A DNA stretch of 22,505 nucleotides from Porphyromonadaceae bacterium (lineage in GTDB: Bacteria; Bacteroidota; Bacteroidia; Bacteroidales; Dysgonomonadaceae), in contig JALHIE010000072.1 in NCBI GenBank assembly GCA_022840285.1, positions 1 through 22,505 of the forward strand, given 5' to 3'. The position numbers and the translations under genes are program-made. Positions within the stretch are counted from its first letter, which is position 1; every line of letters starts with the position of its first letter. Positions 7,782-16,071 of the stretch are shown piece after piece. The notes beneath the pieces were generated by a model. The model had not been told where the DNA came from. It ran no database searches and saw nothing but the letters and a program-made list of their open reading frames with translations.

Positions 7782-8666
7782 ATGAGTATATTAGAGGCAA
7801 TCATTATTGCTATTGTAGAAGGCTTAACCGAGTTTTTGCCTGTTTCATCTACCGGGCATATGATCATAACTCAGGCATTGCTTGGGGTCGAGAGTACACC
7901 GTTTGTGAAGGCTTTTACGGTAATTATCCAGTTTGGAGCCATTCTGTCGGTGGTGTTTCTTTACTGGAAACGGTTTTTTCGACTGAATCCGGTGATTGTT
8001 TTTGATAAGAACGCTGTTGAAGGAATGGGTTTCGTACAAAAATGGCGGACGTTCCTGAAACGGTTTCTGAAAAAGTTCGATTTCTACTGGAAGCTGTTTA
8101 TCGCCGTTGTCCCGGCAGGAATGCTGGGATTGATCTTTGGAGACCAGATCGACTCGTTGCTCGAGAATATCTTTGTCGTGAGCGTGATGCTTGTCGCAGG
8201 CGGTATCGTGATGCTTTTTGTAGATACATGGTTCAATAAACCCGTTGATAATCAATCGATATCGTGGCAGCGGGCGCTGAAGATCGGCTTCTTTCAATGT
8301 ATCGCAATGATACCGGGTGTTTCCCGATCGATGGCCACCATTGTGGGGGGTATGAGCACTAACCTCGACCGGAAAAATGCCGCTGAGTTTTCGTTTTTTC
8401 TGGCAGTGCCTACCATGGCTGCGGCAGCTGGTTACAAGCTGTATCAGCTGATAAAGGACCCTGCCAGTGCGGCCATGTTGCAGGAGAATATCGGAGTGTT
8501 GATTATCGGAAACGTGGTGGCTTTTGTGGTTGCTGTTATCGCGATCCGGTTTTTTATCGATTTTCTGACCAAACACGGGTTTAAGGCATTTGGGTGGTAC
8601 AGAATCATTGTAGGCGTTGTGCTGATTGTACTGCTGTTGTCCGGAACCGTTTCAAATATAGCCTGA
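7782..8666 (+). CDS. uppP: Undecaprenyl-diphosphatase
   Basis: UppP (BacA) removes one phosphate from undecaprenyl pyrophosphate. This recycles the lipid carrier for peptidoglycan and other cell-wall polymers, and overproduction gives bacitracin resistance in other bacteria. The 294-residue protein has the two active-site motifs: EGLTEFLPVSSTGH (residues 13-26) and PGVSRS (178-183). About eight hydrophobic segments are spread through it, with an inserted charged stretch around residues 65-100. Its length is slightly above the common 260-280. Its stop overlaps the truB start as TGATG, so translation is probably coupled. Confidence 0.96.
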   Translation: MSILEAIIIAIVEGLTEFLPVSSTGHMIITQALLGVESTPFVKAFTVIIQFGAILSVVFLYWKRFFRLNPVIVFDKNAVEGMGFVQKWRTFLKRFLKKFDFYWKLFIAVVPAGMLGLIFGDQIDSLLENIFVVSVMLVAGGIVMLFVDTWFNKPVDNQSISWQRALKIGFFQCIAMIPGVSRSMATIVGGMSTNLDRKNAAEFSFFLAVPTMAAAAGYKLYQLIKDPASAAMLQENIGVLIIGNVVAFVVAVIAIRFFIDFLTKHGFKAFGWYRIIVGVVLIVLLLSGTVSNIA

Positions 8667-9370
8667 TGGATTTTATTGAAGGGGAGGTCTTACACATCGA
8701 TAAGCCGCTGCATTGGACTTCGTTCCGGCTGGTGAGGGTGGTGCGGGCAAAATTGTGCCAGAAGCTGAAAATAAAAAAATTGAAAGTGGGACACGCGGGA
8801 ACACTGGATCCGCTGGCCACGGGGGTGATGATTATCTGCACGGGAAAAAAGACAAAAGAGATTGAAAGGTTGCAGGCCCAAACCAAAGAGTATATTGCTG
8901 AGATCCGGTTGGGAGCGACTACTCCTTCTTTTGACCTGGAAACGGAAGTTGATGCCGAATATCCGACAGGGCACATCACACGCGAAAAGGTGGAAGCATG
9001 TCTGAAACAGTTTACAGGAGAAATTGAACAGATCCCGCCGCTTTTTTCTGCTGTCAAGATAGAGGGTAGGAGGGCATACGAGTTTGCCAGAAAGAACGAA
9101 GAAATTGAACTAAAACCAAAGATATTGGTTATAAAGGATATTGAACTGTTGTTTTACAATTTGCCATCCATAACTATTCGGGTTGTTTGCGGTAAGGGCA
9201 CGTATATACGTGCTTTGGCTCGCGATATAGGCGAAAGTCTGTTGTCGGGTGCGTATCTTCTTTCGCTCAAACGAACAAGGGCAGGAGATGTATCGGTGAA
9301 TGATTGTTTACAGGTTGAAGAGCTGGACGAATTTTTGGACCGGCACATAGCCACCAAGGGGGAGGCTTAA
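8666..9370 (+). CDS. truB: tRNA pseudouridine(55) synthase
   Basis: TruB converts uridine 55 in the T-loop of tRNAs to pseudouridine. The 234-residue protein has the catalytic aspartate Asp48 in GHAGTLDPLATG, the KEYIAEIRLGATT motif, the PPLFSAVKIEGRRAYEFAR motif, and the KGTYIRALARDIGE motif near the C-terminus. The ATG at 8666 is chosen because it overlaps the uppP stop (TGATG) and aligns with the family N-terminus. The longer frame starting at 8594 only adds translated uppP sequence. The C-terminal extension is short, as in other Bacteroidota. Downstream are 47 AT-rich bases before queA in which I see no clear site. Confidence 0.96.
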   Translation: MDFIEGEVLHIDKPLHWTSFRLVRVVRAKLCQKLKIKKLKVGHAGTLDPLATGVMIICTGKKTKEIERLQAQTKEYIAEIRLGATTPSFDLETEVDAEYPTGHITREKVEACLKQFTGEIEQIPPLFSAVKIEGRRAYEFARKNEEIELKPKILVIKDIELLFYNLPSITIRVVCGKGTYIRALARDIGESLLSGAYLLSLKRTRAGDVSVNDCLQVEELDEFLDRHIATKGEA

Positions 9371-9417
9371 CAATAAATATTTTACAATAGTATTATAAAG
9401 AATCAGTTTAGTCACAT

Positions 9418-10391
9418 ATGAAACTTTCCCAGTTTAAATTTAACTTACCGGAGGAATTGATTGCCAAGTATCCGAGTAGGCATCGCGATGAATCCAGATT
9501 GCTAGTGGTTCATCGAAATTCAGATAAAATAGAACATCTTGTTTTTAAGGATATTCTGAACTATTTTGACGCTCACGACTAGAAGTGTTTTTACTTAGGG
9601 AACTGAATCCCGCTCAGCACTTGTGGGATGTCCTGGTCAACCCCGCCCGGAAAATAAGGATTGGAAACAAGTTGTACTTTGGCGAAAATGAAGAGCTCGT
9701 CGCTGAAGTGATTGACAACACCACCTCGCGTGGGCGCACGCTCCGTTTTCTTTACGACGGGCCGTACGAAGAGTTTAAAGACCTGCTTTTCTCCATCGGT
9801 GAAACGCCGATCCCGGAATATATGGAGAGGTCGGCCATGCCGGAGGATGCGGAGAGGTACCAGAATATTTTTGCCAATAACGAAGGGGCTGTCGTTGTGC
9901 CTGCTGCAGGACTGCATTTCAGCCGGGAGTTGATTAAACGTATGGAGATTAAAAATATCGATTACGGCTTCCTTACGCTTCATCACGGATTGGGAGCCTA
10001 CCGTGATATCGACGTGGAGGATTTAACCAAACATAAAGTTGATTCGGAGCAGATGATCATTACACAGGAGTTGTGCGATAAGGTGAATACGGCAAAAGAC
10101 AACGGGCACAAAATTTGTGCCGTGGGTACGTCGGTTTTACGGGCCATTGAGACCACCATCAGTACAGACGGGCATATCAAGCCGAGGGAGGGATGGACAA
10201 ACAAGTTTATTTTCCCGCCTTATGACTTTACATTACCCGATGCGCTGGTTACCAACTTTCACCTGCCGTTCTCCACGCTTTTGATGGTGACGACTGCTTT
10301 CGGCGGATACGAAAGAATTATGGATGTGTATCAGACGGCCATCAAGGAGAAATACGAGTTTGGAGCACTTTGTGCGATGATGCTGCGCTGA
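9418..10391 (+). pseudogene. queA: Disrupted queA: S-adenosylmethionine:tRNA ribosyltransferase-isomerase
   Basis: QueA moves a ribosyl group from SAM to preQ1 in tRNA to make epoxyqueuosine. The first 54 codons (9418-9582) encode a normal N-terminus, MKLSQFKFNLPEELIAKYP through VFKDILNYFDAHD, and then reach TAG. Directly after, in another frame (codons from 9582), the protein resumes at EVFLLRELNP and runs to 10391 with the usual LYDGPYEEF, PAAGLHFS, LHHGLGAY, GTSVLRAIE and VTNFHLPFSTLLM motifs. About 30 residues are absent between the two halves, including the conserved NDTKVxxARL segment. This is an out-of-frame deletion of roughly 85 bases, not a simple stop. The reading ends three bases before folK. 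The extreme C-terminus (GALCAMMLR) is also slightly unlike the family. The product should be inactive. Confidence 0.88.
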
Positions 10392-10394
10392 AAA

Positions 10395-10919
10395 ATGCCT
10401 GATAACGATATTCATGTTGTTTTTTTGGGATTAGGCTCCAACCTGGGAGACAGAAAAAAAAATATCGAGCGTGCCTGTCGGGAAATTGACAAGCGGATAG
10501 GGAGAATTATTTCCAGATCCGCTTTTTATGTGTCCGATCCGGAGGGTTTCGAGTCTGAAAACAGGTTTGTGAATTCCGTTTGTGAACTGGTCACAACCCT
10601 GGAAGCCAGAGAGGTGCTTCGGGAAACTCAGGAGATCGAAAAGGAACTGGGGCGGACGAGAAAATCTCCGGACGGAGGGTATACCGATCGCATCATCGAT
10701 ATTGACATCCTGATGGTTGACAACCGGATCATTGAGGAATCCGGATTAATCATTCCGCATCCCCGCTTTCATTTGCGCGACTTTGTGCTGGCCCCTTTTG
10801 CCGAAATCTCGCCAGAAACCGTCCATCCGGTGTTTGCCAAAACCATTTTGCAATTGAAGAATGAACTTGGCAACCAATATCTCTGCCGGACTTCGAAACC
10901 GTACCAATCAAGGCGGTAG
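10395..10919 (+). CDS. folK: 2-amino-4-hydroxy-6-hydroxymethyldihydropteridine pyrophosphokinase
   Basis: FolK transfers pyrophosphate from ATP to 6-hydroxymethyl-7,8-dihydropterin, the step before dihydropteroate synthase in folate synthesis. The 174-residue protein has FLGLGSNLGDR at the N-terminus, SDPEGFESENRFVNSV for pterin binding, ELGRTRKS, the metal-binding DRIIDIDIL and the HPRFHLRDFVLAPFAEI signature. Length is normal. It begins three bases after the end of the queA frame and is probably the last gene of the ftsX cluster, since the next stretch is AT-rich with its own candidate signals. Confidence 0.95.
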   Translation: MPDNDIHVVFLGLGSNLGDRKKNIERACREIDKRIGRIISRSAFYVSDPEGFESENRFVNSVCELVTTLEAREVLRETQEIEKELGRTRKSPDGGYTDRIIDIDILMVDNRIIEESGLIIPHPRFHLRDFVLAPFAEISPETVHPVFAKTILQLKNELGNQYLCRTSKPYQSRR

Positions 10920-10988
10920 CTATTTTTCCTTTCCTCTCATTTATTTCTTTTATTTATATTTAACATTATTTGTGCAGCTTTTTCTCAG

Positions 10989-11009
10989 ATTTTACGTCTT
11001 ACGTAAAAT
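10989..11009. promoter_or_regulatory. Perfect 8-base inverted repeat upstream of the lipoprotein pseudogene
   Basis: ATTTTACG and CGTAAAAT are separated by TCTTA. The repeat sits 35-55 bases before the ATG at 11044, downstream of a weak promoter-like ATTATTTG (about 10965-10972). No T-run follows, so an operator or a 5' leader hairpin is more likely than a terminator. Confidence 0.4.
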
Positions 11010-11043
11010 AACAGTCAATTAGAACCTTTAAACAATCATTACA

Positions 11044-11893
11044 ATGAGAGAATCTGTATTGAAAAACAGCTGCCTGCTCACAGTAGCTATCCTTTTTGTG
11101 TCGCTTGGGTTGACAAGTTGTGAAAAAACAGAACACGAATCACTCTCTTTCTATTACGATTATCGCGAAGTGCCCGTGAATGGAACGGTCTTAATCGGGC
11201 CGAAAACTGGCAGCGGAAATTACACGCTGGAAGTGGAAAACCCGCTTCTGTTTTCGGCGGAAATGCAAGCCGGCTGGTCGAGTGCGGCGGGAATGATTGC
11301 CATTCAGGGGCGGCTCAAAGGAGAGACCCGGCTCACGGTTACGGATAACCTAACCAAAGAATCGCAAAAATTGAAGATTAAAGTAACCGATAATTATGAG
11401 GTGATGCGCATATCCAAAGCCAACCAAACAGATAACGGTGAAATACCTCCTTTCCCCGCTTCCTTGAATACTATAGAATGGATTTCCCTGGTAAACAACA
11501 CGGAGCGGGATCTCTACCTTGTCAACAGGGAGAGAACATCGTCAACCGATTACGTGTTGAAAGTACGGGGTAAAGGAACTTATACTTGACACAGAGGAGG
11601 GTAATTGCTTCATGACCTTTTCATACGGGGTTGATGAAAAAGGGCAGCCAACGCTGGATGCGGAATCGGCAAAAACCGTCTCATGCCGTTTTCGCATGTC
11701 GATAAATGATTTGGCCCTGCACCGGTTAAATCAGAATTTGAATTTGGGCCTCGAGACCTCCATGCCGGGCAACTGGAAAGAACTCATCAGGTATGATTGG
11801 GAAATAGGCATTCCAATGGAAGGGATGGGCACAGCGTATAAAGTGTTCGGCACGCTGTTGTCTTCCTTTGAAATGCCCGTCGGGGTTTTATAA
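11044..11893 (+). pseudogene. Frameshifted lipoprotein gene, function unknown
   Basis: The first frame gives 181 residues beginning with a lipoprotein signal (LGLTSC, Cys26) followed by EKTEHES. It ends abruptly at VRGKGTYT and TGA (11587-11589). In another frame the protein continues as ILDTEEGNCFMTFSYGVDEKGQP and runs to a stop at 11893. The join lies at ACTTATACTTGAC. Loss of two bases from a TA repeat (TATATA to TATA) would explain it, and no slippery heptamer for programmed frameshifting is present. Repaired, the protein would have about 280 residues with a beta-rich, Ig-like N-terminal half (REVPVNGTVLIGPKTGSGNY, TRLTVTDNLTKESQKLKIKV). I do not recognise the family. It precedes the broken PstS-like gene and may once have worked with it. 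Confidence 0.75.
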
Positions 11894-11911
11894 TAAAATA
11901 ATTTTAATCGA

Positions 11912-12264
11912 ATGCAGATGAACAAGCCACTTGGTATTGCGGTATTGGTTTTTGTCGCATTAACCATTTGCACAAGTTGCGGAAAAGAACCTGGGACCGT
12001 ATCGCCTCATATTGAAGGCCTGTCAATCTACAATTTTCCGGTAATGGATGGTTCCACCTCAACACTTCCTTTAAACACGGTTATTGCTTGCGAATTATTG
12101 GGACTCAATAATTATTCAGCCATTCATCCTTGCTTACCACCGAAGTATATGCCGTTATCCGTTCCGATACGGACAGGTCGTCAATGACATACAAAATTTA
12201 CGAATGGCTTCAAACGGCAGCCGGAAAACAAGCAATTGGAAAGAGCGGATATATAGTCAACTGA
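11912..12264 (+). pseudogene. PstS-like substrate-binding lipoprotein, internally deleted
   Basis: The N-terminus is a lipoprotein signal (LTICTSC, Cys23) followed by the mature start and FPVMDGSTSTLPLNTVIACELLG, a signature of PstS-like periplasmic binding proteins of Bacteroidales. After about 66 residues this frame leaves the family and stops at 12187. A different frame, recognisable from about 12121, encodes a typical C-terminus: LTTEVYAVIRSDTDRSSM, then KIYEWLQTAAGKQAIGKSGY, and a stop at 12262-12264. Family members have around 280-300 residues, so about 170 or more are missing, and the join lies near 12105-12125. The intact ancestor would have bound phosphate or another small ligand. 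An ATG at 11918 is an alternative start. Confidence 0.82.
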
Positions 12265-12292
12265 CAGAAAGACAAAGCGATTTTAATGTTAG

Positions 12293-13135
12293 CTATCCGT
12301 GCTTGATAAACGTTCCGTTTTCGAGTTGTTCGAACGCAAGCTCCAGTTCTTCCCAGGTGTTCATTACCACAGGCCCGCCCCACGATACGGGTTCGTTCAG
12401 CGATTCTCCCGATAATAAAAACAACCGCAACCCCTTGTCCCCGGCATTGAAGATCAACCGGTCGCCCTTGTCGAACAAAGCAGCGGTATGGGACTGTAGG
12501 GGCTGTGATTTTTCTCCCGCCGTCCCGCCTCCGTCAATTACATACACAAACACGTTTTCATCAGGTTTTACGTGAATAATAGAAGTTTTTCCCGGGTAGA
12601 CCATAACGTCGAGATACAGTACGTGAATGTGGTCGGGCTGCATGGCTCCCGGAGTCCTTTCGTAAACACCCGACAAGATCCTGATTTCTCCGTCTTCATC
12701 TTTCAATACGGGAACCATGTCGGCCGTGATGTCGCGATACTTGGGCTCCGTCATTTTGTCTTTTGCCGCCAGGTTAACCCAAAGCTGTGCCCCCAGCATC
12801 CTGTCCGACGCGATCGGCATCTCCTGATGAAGAATACCGCTTCCGGCCGTCATCCACTGGCACCCTCCGGCACCGATTGTTCCTTTGTTGCCCAAGCTGT
12901 CCATGTGATCGATTCGTCCGCTGATCAGGTAGGTCACCGTTTCTATTCCCCGGTGAGGATGCCACGGGAAGCCCTTTACGTAGTCCTCAGGATTCTTGGA
13001 ATCGAACGCATCGAGCATCAGAAACGGATCGAAATCCTTTACGTCCCTCTGCCCGAATACCCGCACCAGATGCACTCCCGCTCCGTCTATTTGACGCGAC
13101 CCCCTTACTGTTCTTCTGATTTCTCTTGTTTTCAT
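12293..13135 (-). CDS. Pirin family protein
   Basis: This is a 280-residue bicupin of the pirin family. Some members are quercetin 2,3-dioxygenases and others are regulators, so the reaction here is unknown. The N-terminal cupin has the metal ligands His59 and His61 in WHPHRGIETVTY, and His103 and Glu105 in GILHQEMP. The C-terminal cupin shows FVYVIDGGG and ends with the PVSWGGPVVMNT signature. The start at 13135 is preferred over the ORF maximum at 13273 because the MKTREIRRTVRG sequence is the family N-terminus and the upstream part is low-complexity. The gene is divergent from the patatin gene and convergent with the PstS-like pseudogene, ending 28 bases after it. Confidence 0.93.
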   Translation of the reverse strand: MKTREIRRTVRGSRQIDGAGVHLVRVFGQRDVKDFDPFLMLDAFDSKNPEDYVKGFPWHPHRGIETVTYLISGRIDHMDSLGNKGTIGAGGCQWMTAGSGILHQEMPIASDRMLGAQLWVNLAAKDKMTEPKYRDITADMVPVLKDEDGEIRILSGVYERTPGAMQPDHIHVLYLDVMVYPGKTSIIHVKPDENVFVYVIDGGGTAGEKSQPLQSHTAALFDKGDRLIFNAGDKGLRLFLLSGESLNEPVSWGGPVVMNTWEELELAFEQLENGTFIKHG

Positions 13136-13153
13136 CGGTTTTCTTTTTTGTCC

Positions 13154-13161
13154 GCAAGTTA
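13154..13161 (-). promoter_or_regulatory. Possible -7 box for the pirin gene
   Basis: The minus strand reads TAACTTGC, one base short of the TAnnTTTG consensus. It lies 18 bases upstream of the chosen ATG. It is a weak match and is recorded as a candidate only. Confidence 0.3.
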
Positions 13162-13266
13162 CGATTATTTTACGAAACAGGAACAGTTGATAAAAAACAG
13201 CCGGGTGGTTCATCGGTTTTTTTGTATAAAAAAACATAAATAAACCCTTTTGTAACCGATTTATCG

Positions 13267-13296
13267 TTGACAATCATCAATTTTTTAGCATATTTG
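13267..13296 (+). promoter_or_regulatory. Promoter of the patatin-amylase pair
   Basis: TTG at 13267-13269 (within TTGACA) and CATATTTG at 13289-13296, one mismatch from TAnnTTTG, have 19 bases between them, a normal -33/-7 spacing. Transcription would start near 13302, giving a leader of about 17 bases before the GTG start. Confidence 0.5.
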
Positions 13297-13318
13297 TAGT
13301 ACCATTAAGGGAACCGTC

Positions 13319-14185
13319 GTGGCAATATTCGGGAAAGATTTTCAATATTATTTGGGTTATGCGCTAAGCGGTGGCGGTGCAAAAGGGTTTGCTCATTTAG
13401 GCGCTTTCAAGGTATTTGAAAGTTACGGCCTGAAACCCGATGTAATTGCAGGGACCAGTGCCGGTGCGCTGGCCGGAGTCTTTTATGCCGATGGTTTTTC
13501 TCCCGACGAAATCAGTGAGCTCTTCCGGAAGAAAGAGTTCCGGGAGTTTATCGGTTTTTCCATACCCAAAACCGGTTTTTTTAAAAGTTCAGGCGTCGGG
13601 AAATTTTTAAAGGACAATTTGCGGTCGAGTTCATTCGAACAACTGAAAATCCCTTTTAAAGCGGTTGTAACCGACTGGGAAAAAGCCCGGACTGTGGTCT
13701 TTTCGGAAGGCAGATCGTTAGTAGATGCCGTGGTGGCATCCTGTTCGGTCCCCATCGTCTTCACTCCCCAAGTTATCGGTGGTGTGCCCTATGTTGACGG
13801 CGGATTATTGAAAAATTTTCCGGTTTCCGTTATCCGGGACAAGTGCAAGTACGTTATCGGAGTGAATGTTTCGCTGATGACGCCTTTGTCCGACAAGGTC
13901 AACATCAAAACTACCGCCGAACGTACGTTTAAATTGATGTCGAATTCAAACACGTTGATAGACAGAAGTCTATGTGATATCCTTGTAGAGGCTGAGGAAG
14001 CGCAGAAATACTTTATGTTCGATTTGAACAACATCGACAAAATAAGGGAAATAGGATACGATTGCGCTTCAGCAGCGCTCGGTGAAGAAAAATCACTGGG
14101 CATCATCAGAAGGTGTCACCGACATTATCAACTCGAGGAGAAAGTGAAGCAGCGAATAGGAAAATTTAAAAGGACAACGTCATGA
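13319..14185 (+). CDS. Patatin-like phospholipase
   Basis: The 288-residue protein has a Ser-Asp dyad lipid hydrolase core: oxyanion glycines SGGGAKG (residues 17-23), nucleophile Ser47 in GTSAG, and catalytic Asp160 in VDGGLLKNFPV. There is no signal peptide or membrane segment, so it is probably cytoplasmic and acts on membrane phospholipids or other acyl esters. The start is GTG, preceded by AAGGGA, with no in-frame alternative between it and the promoter. The stop overlaps the ATG of the GH13 gene (ATGA), so the two are co-translated. Why a lipase should be tied to a glucan enzyme is not clear. Confidence 0.9.
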   Translation: MAIFGKDFQYYLGYALSGGGAKGFAHLGAFKVFESYGLKPDVIAGTSAGALAGVFYADGFSPDEISELFRKKEFREFIGFSIPKTGFFKSSGVGKFLKDNLRSSSFEQLKIPFKAVVTDWEKARTVVFSEGRSLVDAVVASCSVPIVFTPQVIGGVPYVDGGLLKNFPVSVIRDKCKYVIGVNVSLMTPLSDKVNIKTTAERTFKLMSNSNTLIDRSLCDILVEAEEAQKYFMFDLNNIDKIREIGYDCASAALGEEKSLGIIRRCHRHYQLEEKVKQRIGKFKRTTS

Positions 14186-15885
14186 AACCACGTAAAGTAT
14201 TCATCTATCAACTGTTGCCGCGTCTGCTCGGGAACACACAGACCAATAACATTCAAAACGGGACCCTGGAAGAGAACGGATGCGGAAAGTTTAACGATAT
14301 AACCGGCAAGTTTCTCAATCAGTTAAAGAAGAGCGGATATTCTCATATCTGGCTTATCGGCGTATTGGCGCATGCTTCTACAACCGATTACACCCGATAC
14401 GGCATACCCCGGGAATATCCGGAAATCATTAAAGGCAATGCCGGGTCTCCGTACGCCGTGCGGGACGTTTACGACGTTGATCCTGATCTGGCGATGAACG
14501 TGAACGACCGGATGCGCGAATTTGAAGCATTGGTTGAACGTATCCATCGTGCCGGGATGCGGGTAATTATTGATTTTGTGCCGAATCACCTGGCAAGGAA
14601 TTATCAGTCGATAAACCGCCCGGAGGGAGTCGACGAGTTTGGCAGCAACGACGACACTTCGGTGGCTTTTTCTCCCGGCAACAACTTTTATTACCTGCCG
14701 GGTGAAGAGCTGGAGATTCAGTTTCCGGTGAAGAAAATGGCGGATGTGACCTACAGGGAAACGCCGGCGAAGGTCACCGGAAACGATTGTTTTACCAATA
14801 AACCCACCCCGTACGACTGGTACGAGACGGTCAAGCTTAACTACGGTGTTGATATACAGAACGGTAGTGTAAAGCACTTCTCCGAAATTCCCGATACGTG
14901 GTACAAGATGAGGGAGGTGTTGAACTATTGGTCGAAGAAAAACATTGACGGATTCCGGGTAGATATGGCGGAAATGGTTCCGCTGGAATTCTGGCAATGG
15001 GTGATTCCGCAAGTGAAAAAGAGCTTCCCGGGTATCCTCTTTCTTGCAGAGGTATACAATCCCGATGCTTACCGGTTGTTTCTTGCCCACGACAATTTTG
15101 ATTACCTGTACGATAAAGTAGGATTGTACGACGTTTTGCGCGATGTGGCCTGCGGGTACCGTCCCTCCTCGGACATCACGTTTGCCCTGAACAACGTGGG
15201 CGATATTCAGCAAAACATGCTCAATTTTATTGAAAACCACGATGAACAACGGGTTGCTTCGGATTATTTTCTGAAAGACGGAAAGCACGGTATGGCTGCC
15301 ATGATTGTTACCGCCTGCGTGAACGTCAATCCCGTGATGGTCTATTTTGGTCAGGAGCTGGGCGAGCGGGGGATGGATGAAGAGGGTTTCAGCGGAAAGA
15401 ACGGCCGTACCTCCATTTTCGATTATTGGTCGTTAGACACGGTTAGGCGTTGGAACAACAACGGAAAATGGAACGGTACCTTGCTGACCGGAGAAGAACG
15501 GGAGTTGCAAAGATTTTATGCCAAGCTTCTTACCTTGTGTAATTGGGAAGAAGCGTTGAGTCACGGGCTTTTTTATGACCTGATGCCTGCGAATTACGAC
15601 AATTTTGAGTTTGATTCCACCCGGCAGTTCGCATTTCTGCGTGGTGTCGGGGACGAATTAATTCTGGTGGTGGCTAATTTTGACAACAGGGAGGTTGAGG
15701 TTGTGGTAAATATTCCCGCGCACGCATTGGATTTTTTCGGGATTCCCGACAACGGAAGTTTCAATGCTTTTCCGTTGTTGTCGGACAACAGCTCCCATAT
15801 CGTTTTTTCGATAAATAACCCGGTTCGGGTAATGGTTGGGGCTGCCTCGGGCGAGCTGTACAAAATCTCCCCTTTTTTCGTATAG
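14182..15885 (+). CDS. GH13 family alpha-amylase-like enzyme, intracellular
   Basis: The 567-residue protein is a glycoside hydrolase family 13 member with all four conserved regions: DFVPNH (region I, residues about 131-136), GFRVDMAE with nucleophile Asp261 (region II), FLAEVYNP with acid/base Glu290 (region III) and FIENHDEQR with Asp354 (region IV). A beta-rich C-terminal domain follows the barrel (about residue 470 to the end). No signal peptide is present, so it probably acts on cytoplasmic alpha-glucans, such as glycogen or imported malto-oligosaccharides. The N-terminal KVFIYQLLPRLLGN is typical of Bacteroidota enzymes of this type. The exact specificity (hydrolase or transferase) cannot be read from the motifs. 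It is coupled to the patatin gene upstream. Confidence 0.92.
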   Translation: MKPRKVFIYQLLPRLLGNTQTNNIQNGTLEENGCGKFNDITGKFLNQLKKSGYSHIWLIGVLAHASTTDYTRYGIPREYPEIIKGNAGSPYAVRDVYDVDPDLAMNVNDRMREFEALVERIHRAGMRVIIDFVPNHLARNYQSINRPEGVDEFGSNDDTSVAFSPGNNFYYLPGEELEIQFPVKKMADVTYRETPAKVTGNDCFTNKPTPYDWYETVKLNYGVDIQNGSVKHFSEIPDTWYKMREVLNYWSKKNIDGFRVDMAEMVPLEFWQWVIPQVKKSFPGILFLAEVYNPDAYRLFLAHDNFDYLYDKVGLYDVLRDVACGYRPSSDITFALNNVGDIQQNMLNFIENHDEQRVASDYFLKDGKHGMAAMIVTACVNVNPVMVYFGQELGERGMDEEGFSGKNGRTSIFDYWSLDTVRRWNNNGKWNGTLLTGEERELQRFYAKLLTLCNWEEALSHGLFYDLMPANYDNFEFDSTRQFAFLRGVGDELILVVANFDNREVEVVVNIPAHALDFFGIPDNGSFNAFPLLSDNSSHIVFSINNPVRVMVGAASGELYKISPFFV

Positions 15886-15994
15886 CCTGCCATACGATGC
15901 GAAACGAAAATCCAAATCCATCAAAAAATGACTAAAAAACAGTACATAAAAAAATTCAAAACACATTTTAAAGGTTTTTTTAGAATTTAGTTTG

Positions 15995-16002
15995 TACTTT
16001 TG
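15995..16002 (+). promoter_or_regulatory. Promoter -7 box for prs
   Basis: TACTTTTG matches TAnnTTTG exactly. The 5' leader before the ATG at 16072 would be about 65 bases. The upstream 15886-15994 stretch is A/T-rich with poly-T tracts, and I see no terminator or other element in it. Confidence 0.65.
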
Positions 16003-16071
16003 TCCGTGGAAAGGCTATTACAGAGAGAGAATCAACCAATAATTTACTAACTCAATCATAATTAACAAGTC

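Noticed and set aside
7845..8576. 243-codon open frame on the minus strand within uppP
   Set aside because: Shadow of uppP; the translation is rich in His and Lys and has no domain.
9580..9582. TAG in queA as a recoded stop or programmed frameshift
   Set aside because: About 30 conserved residues are missing at this point, so reading through or shifting would not restore the protein.
11575..11592. Programmed ribosomal frameshift in the lipoprotein gene
   Set aside because: There is no slippery heptamer and no nearby stem-loop. A TA-repeat contraction is simpler.
12572..13243. 223-codon open frame on the plus strand across the pirin gene
   Set aside because: Antisense to the pirin metal-binding motifs, with no promoter or family resemblance.
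14323..15288. 321-codon open frame on the minus strand inside the GH13 gene
   Set aside because: It is antisense to a gene with all four GH13 motifs, and its translation has no recognisable domain and an unusual composition rich in His, Val and Arg.
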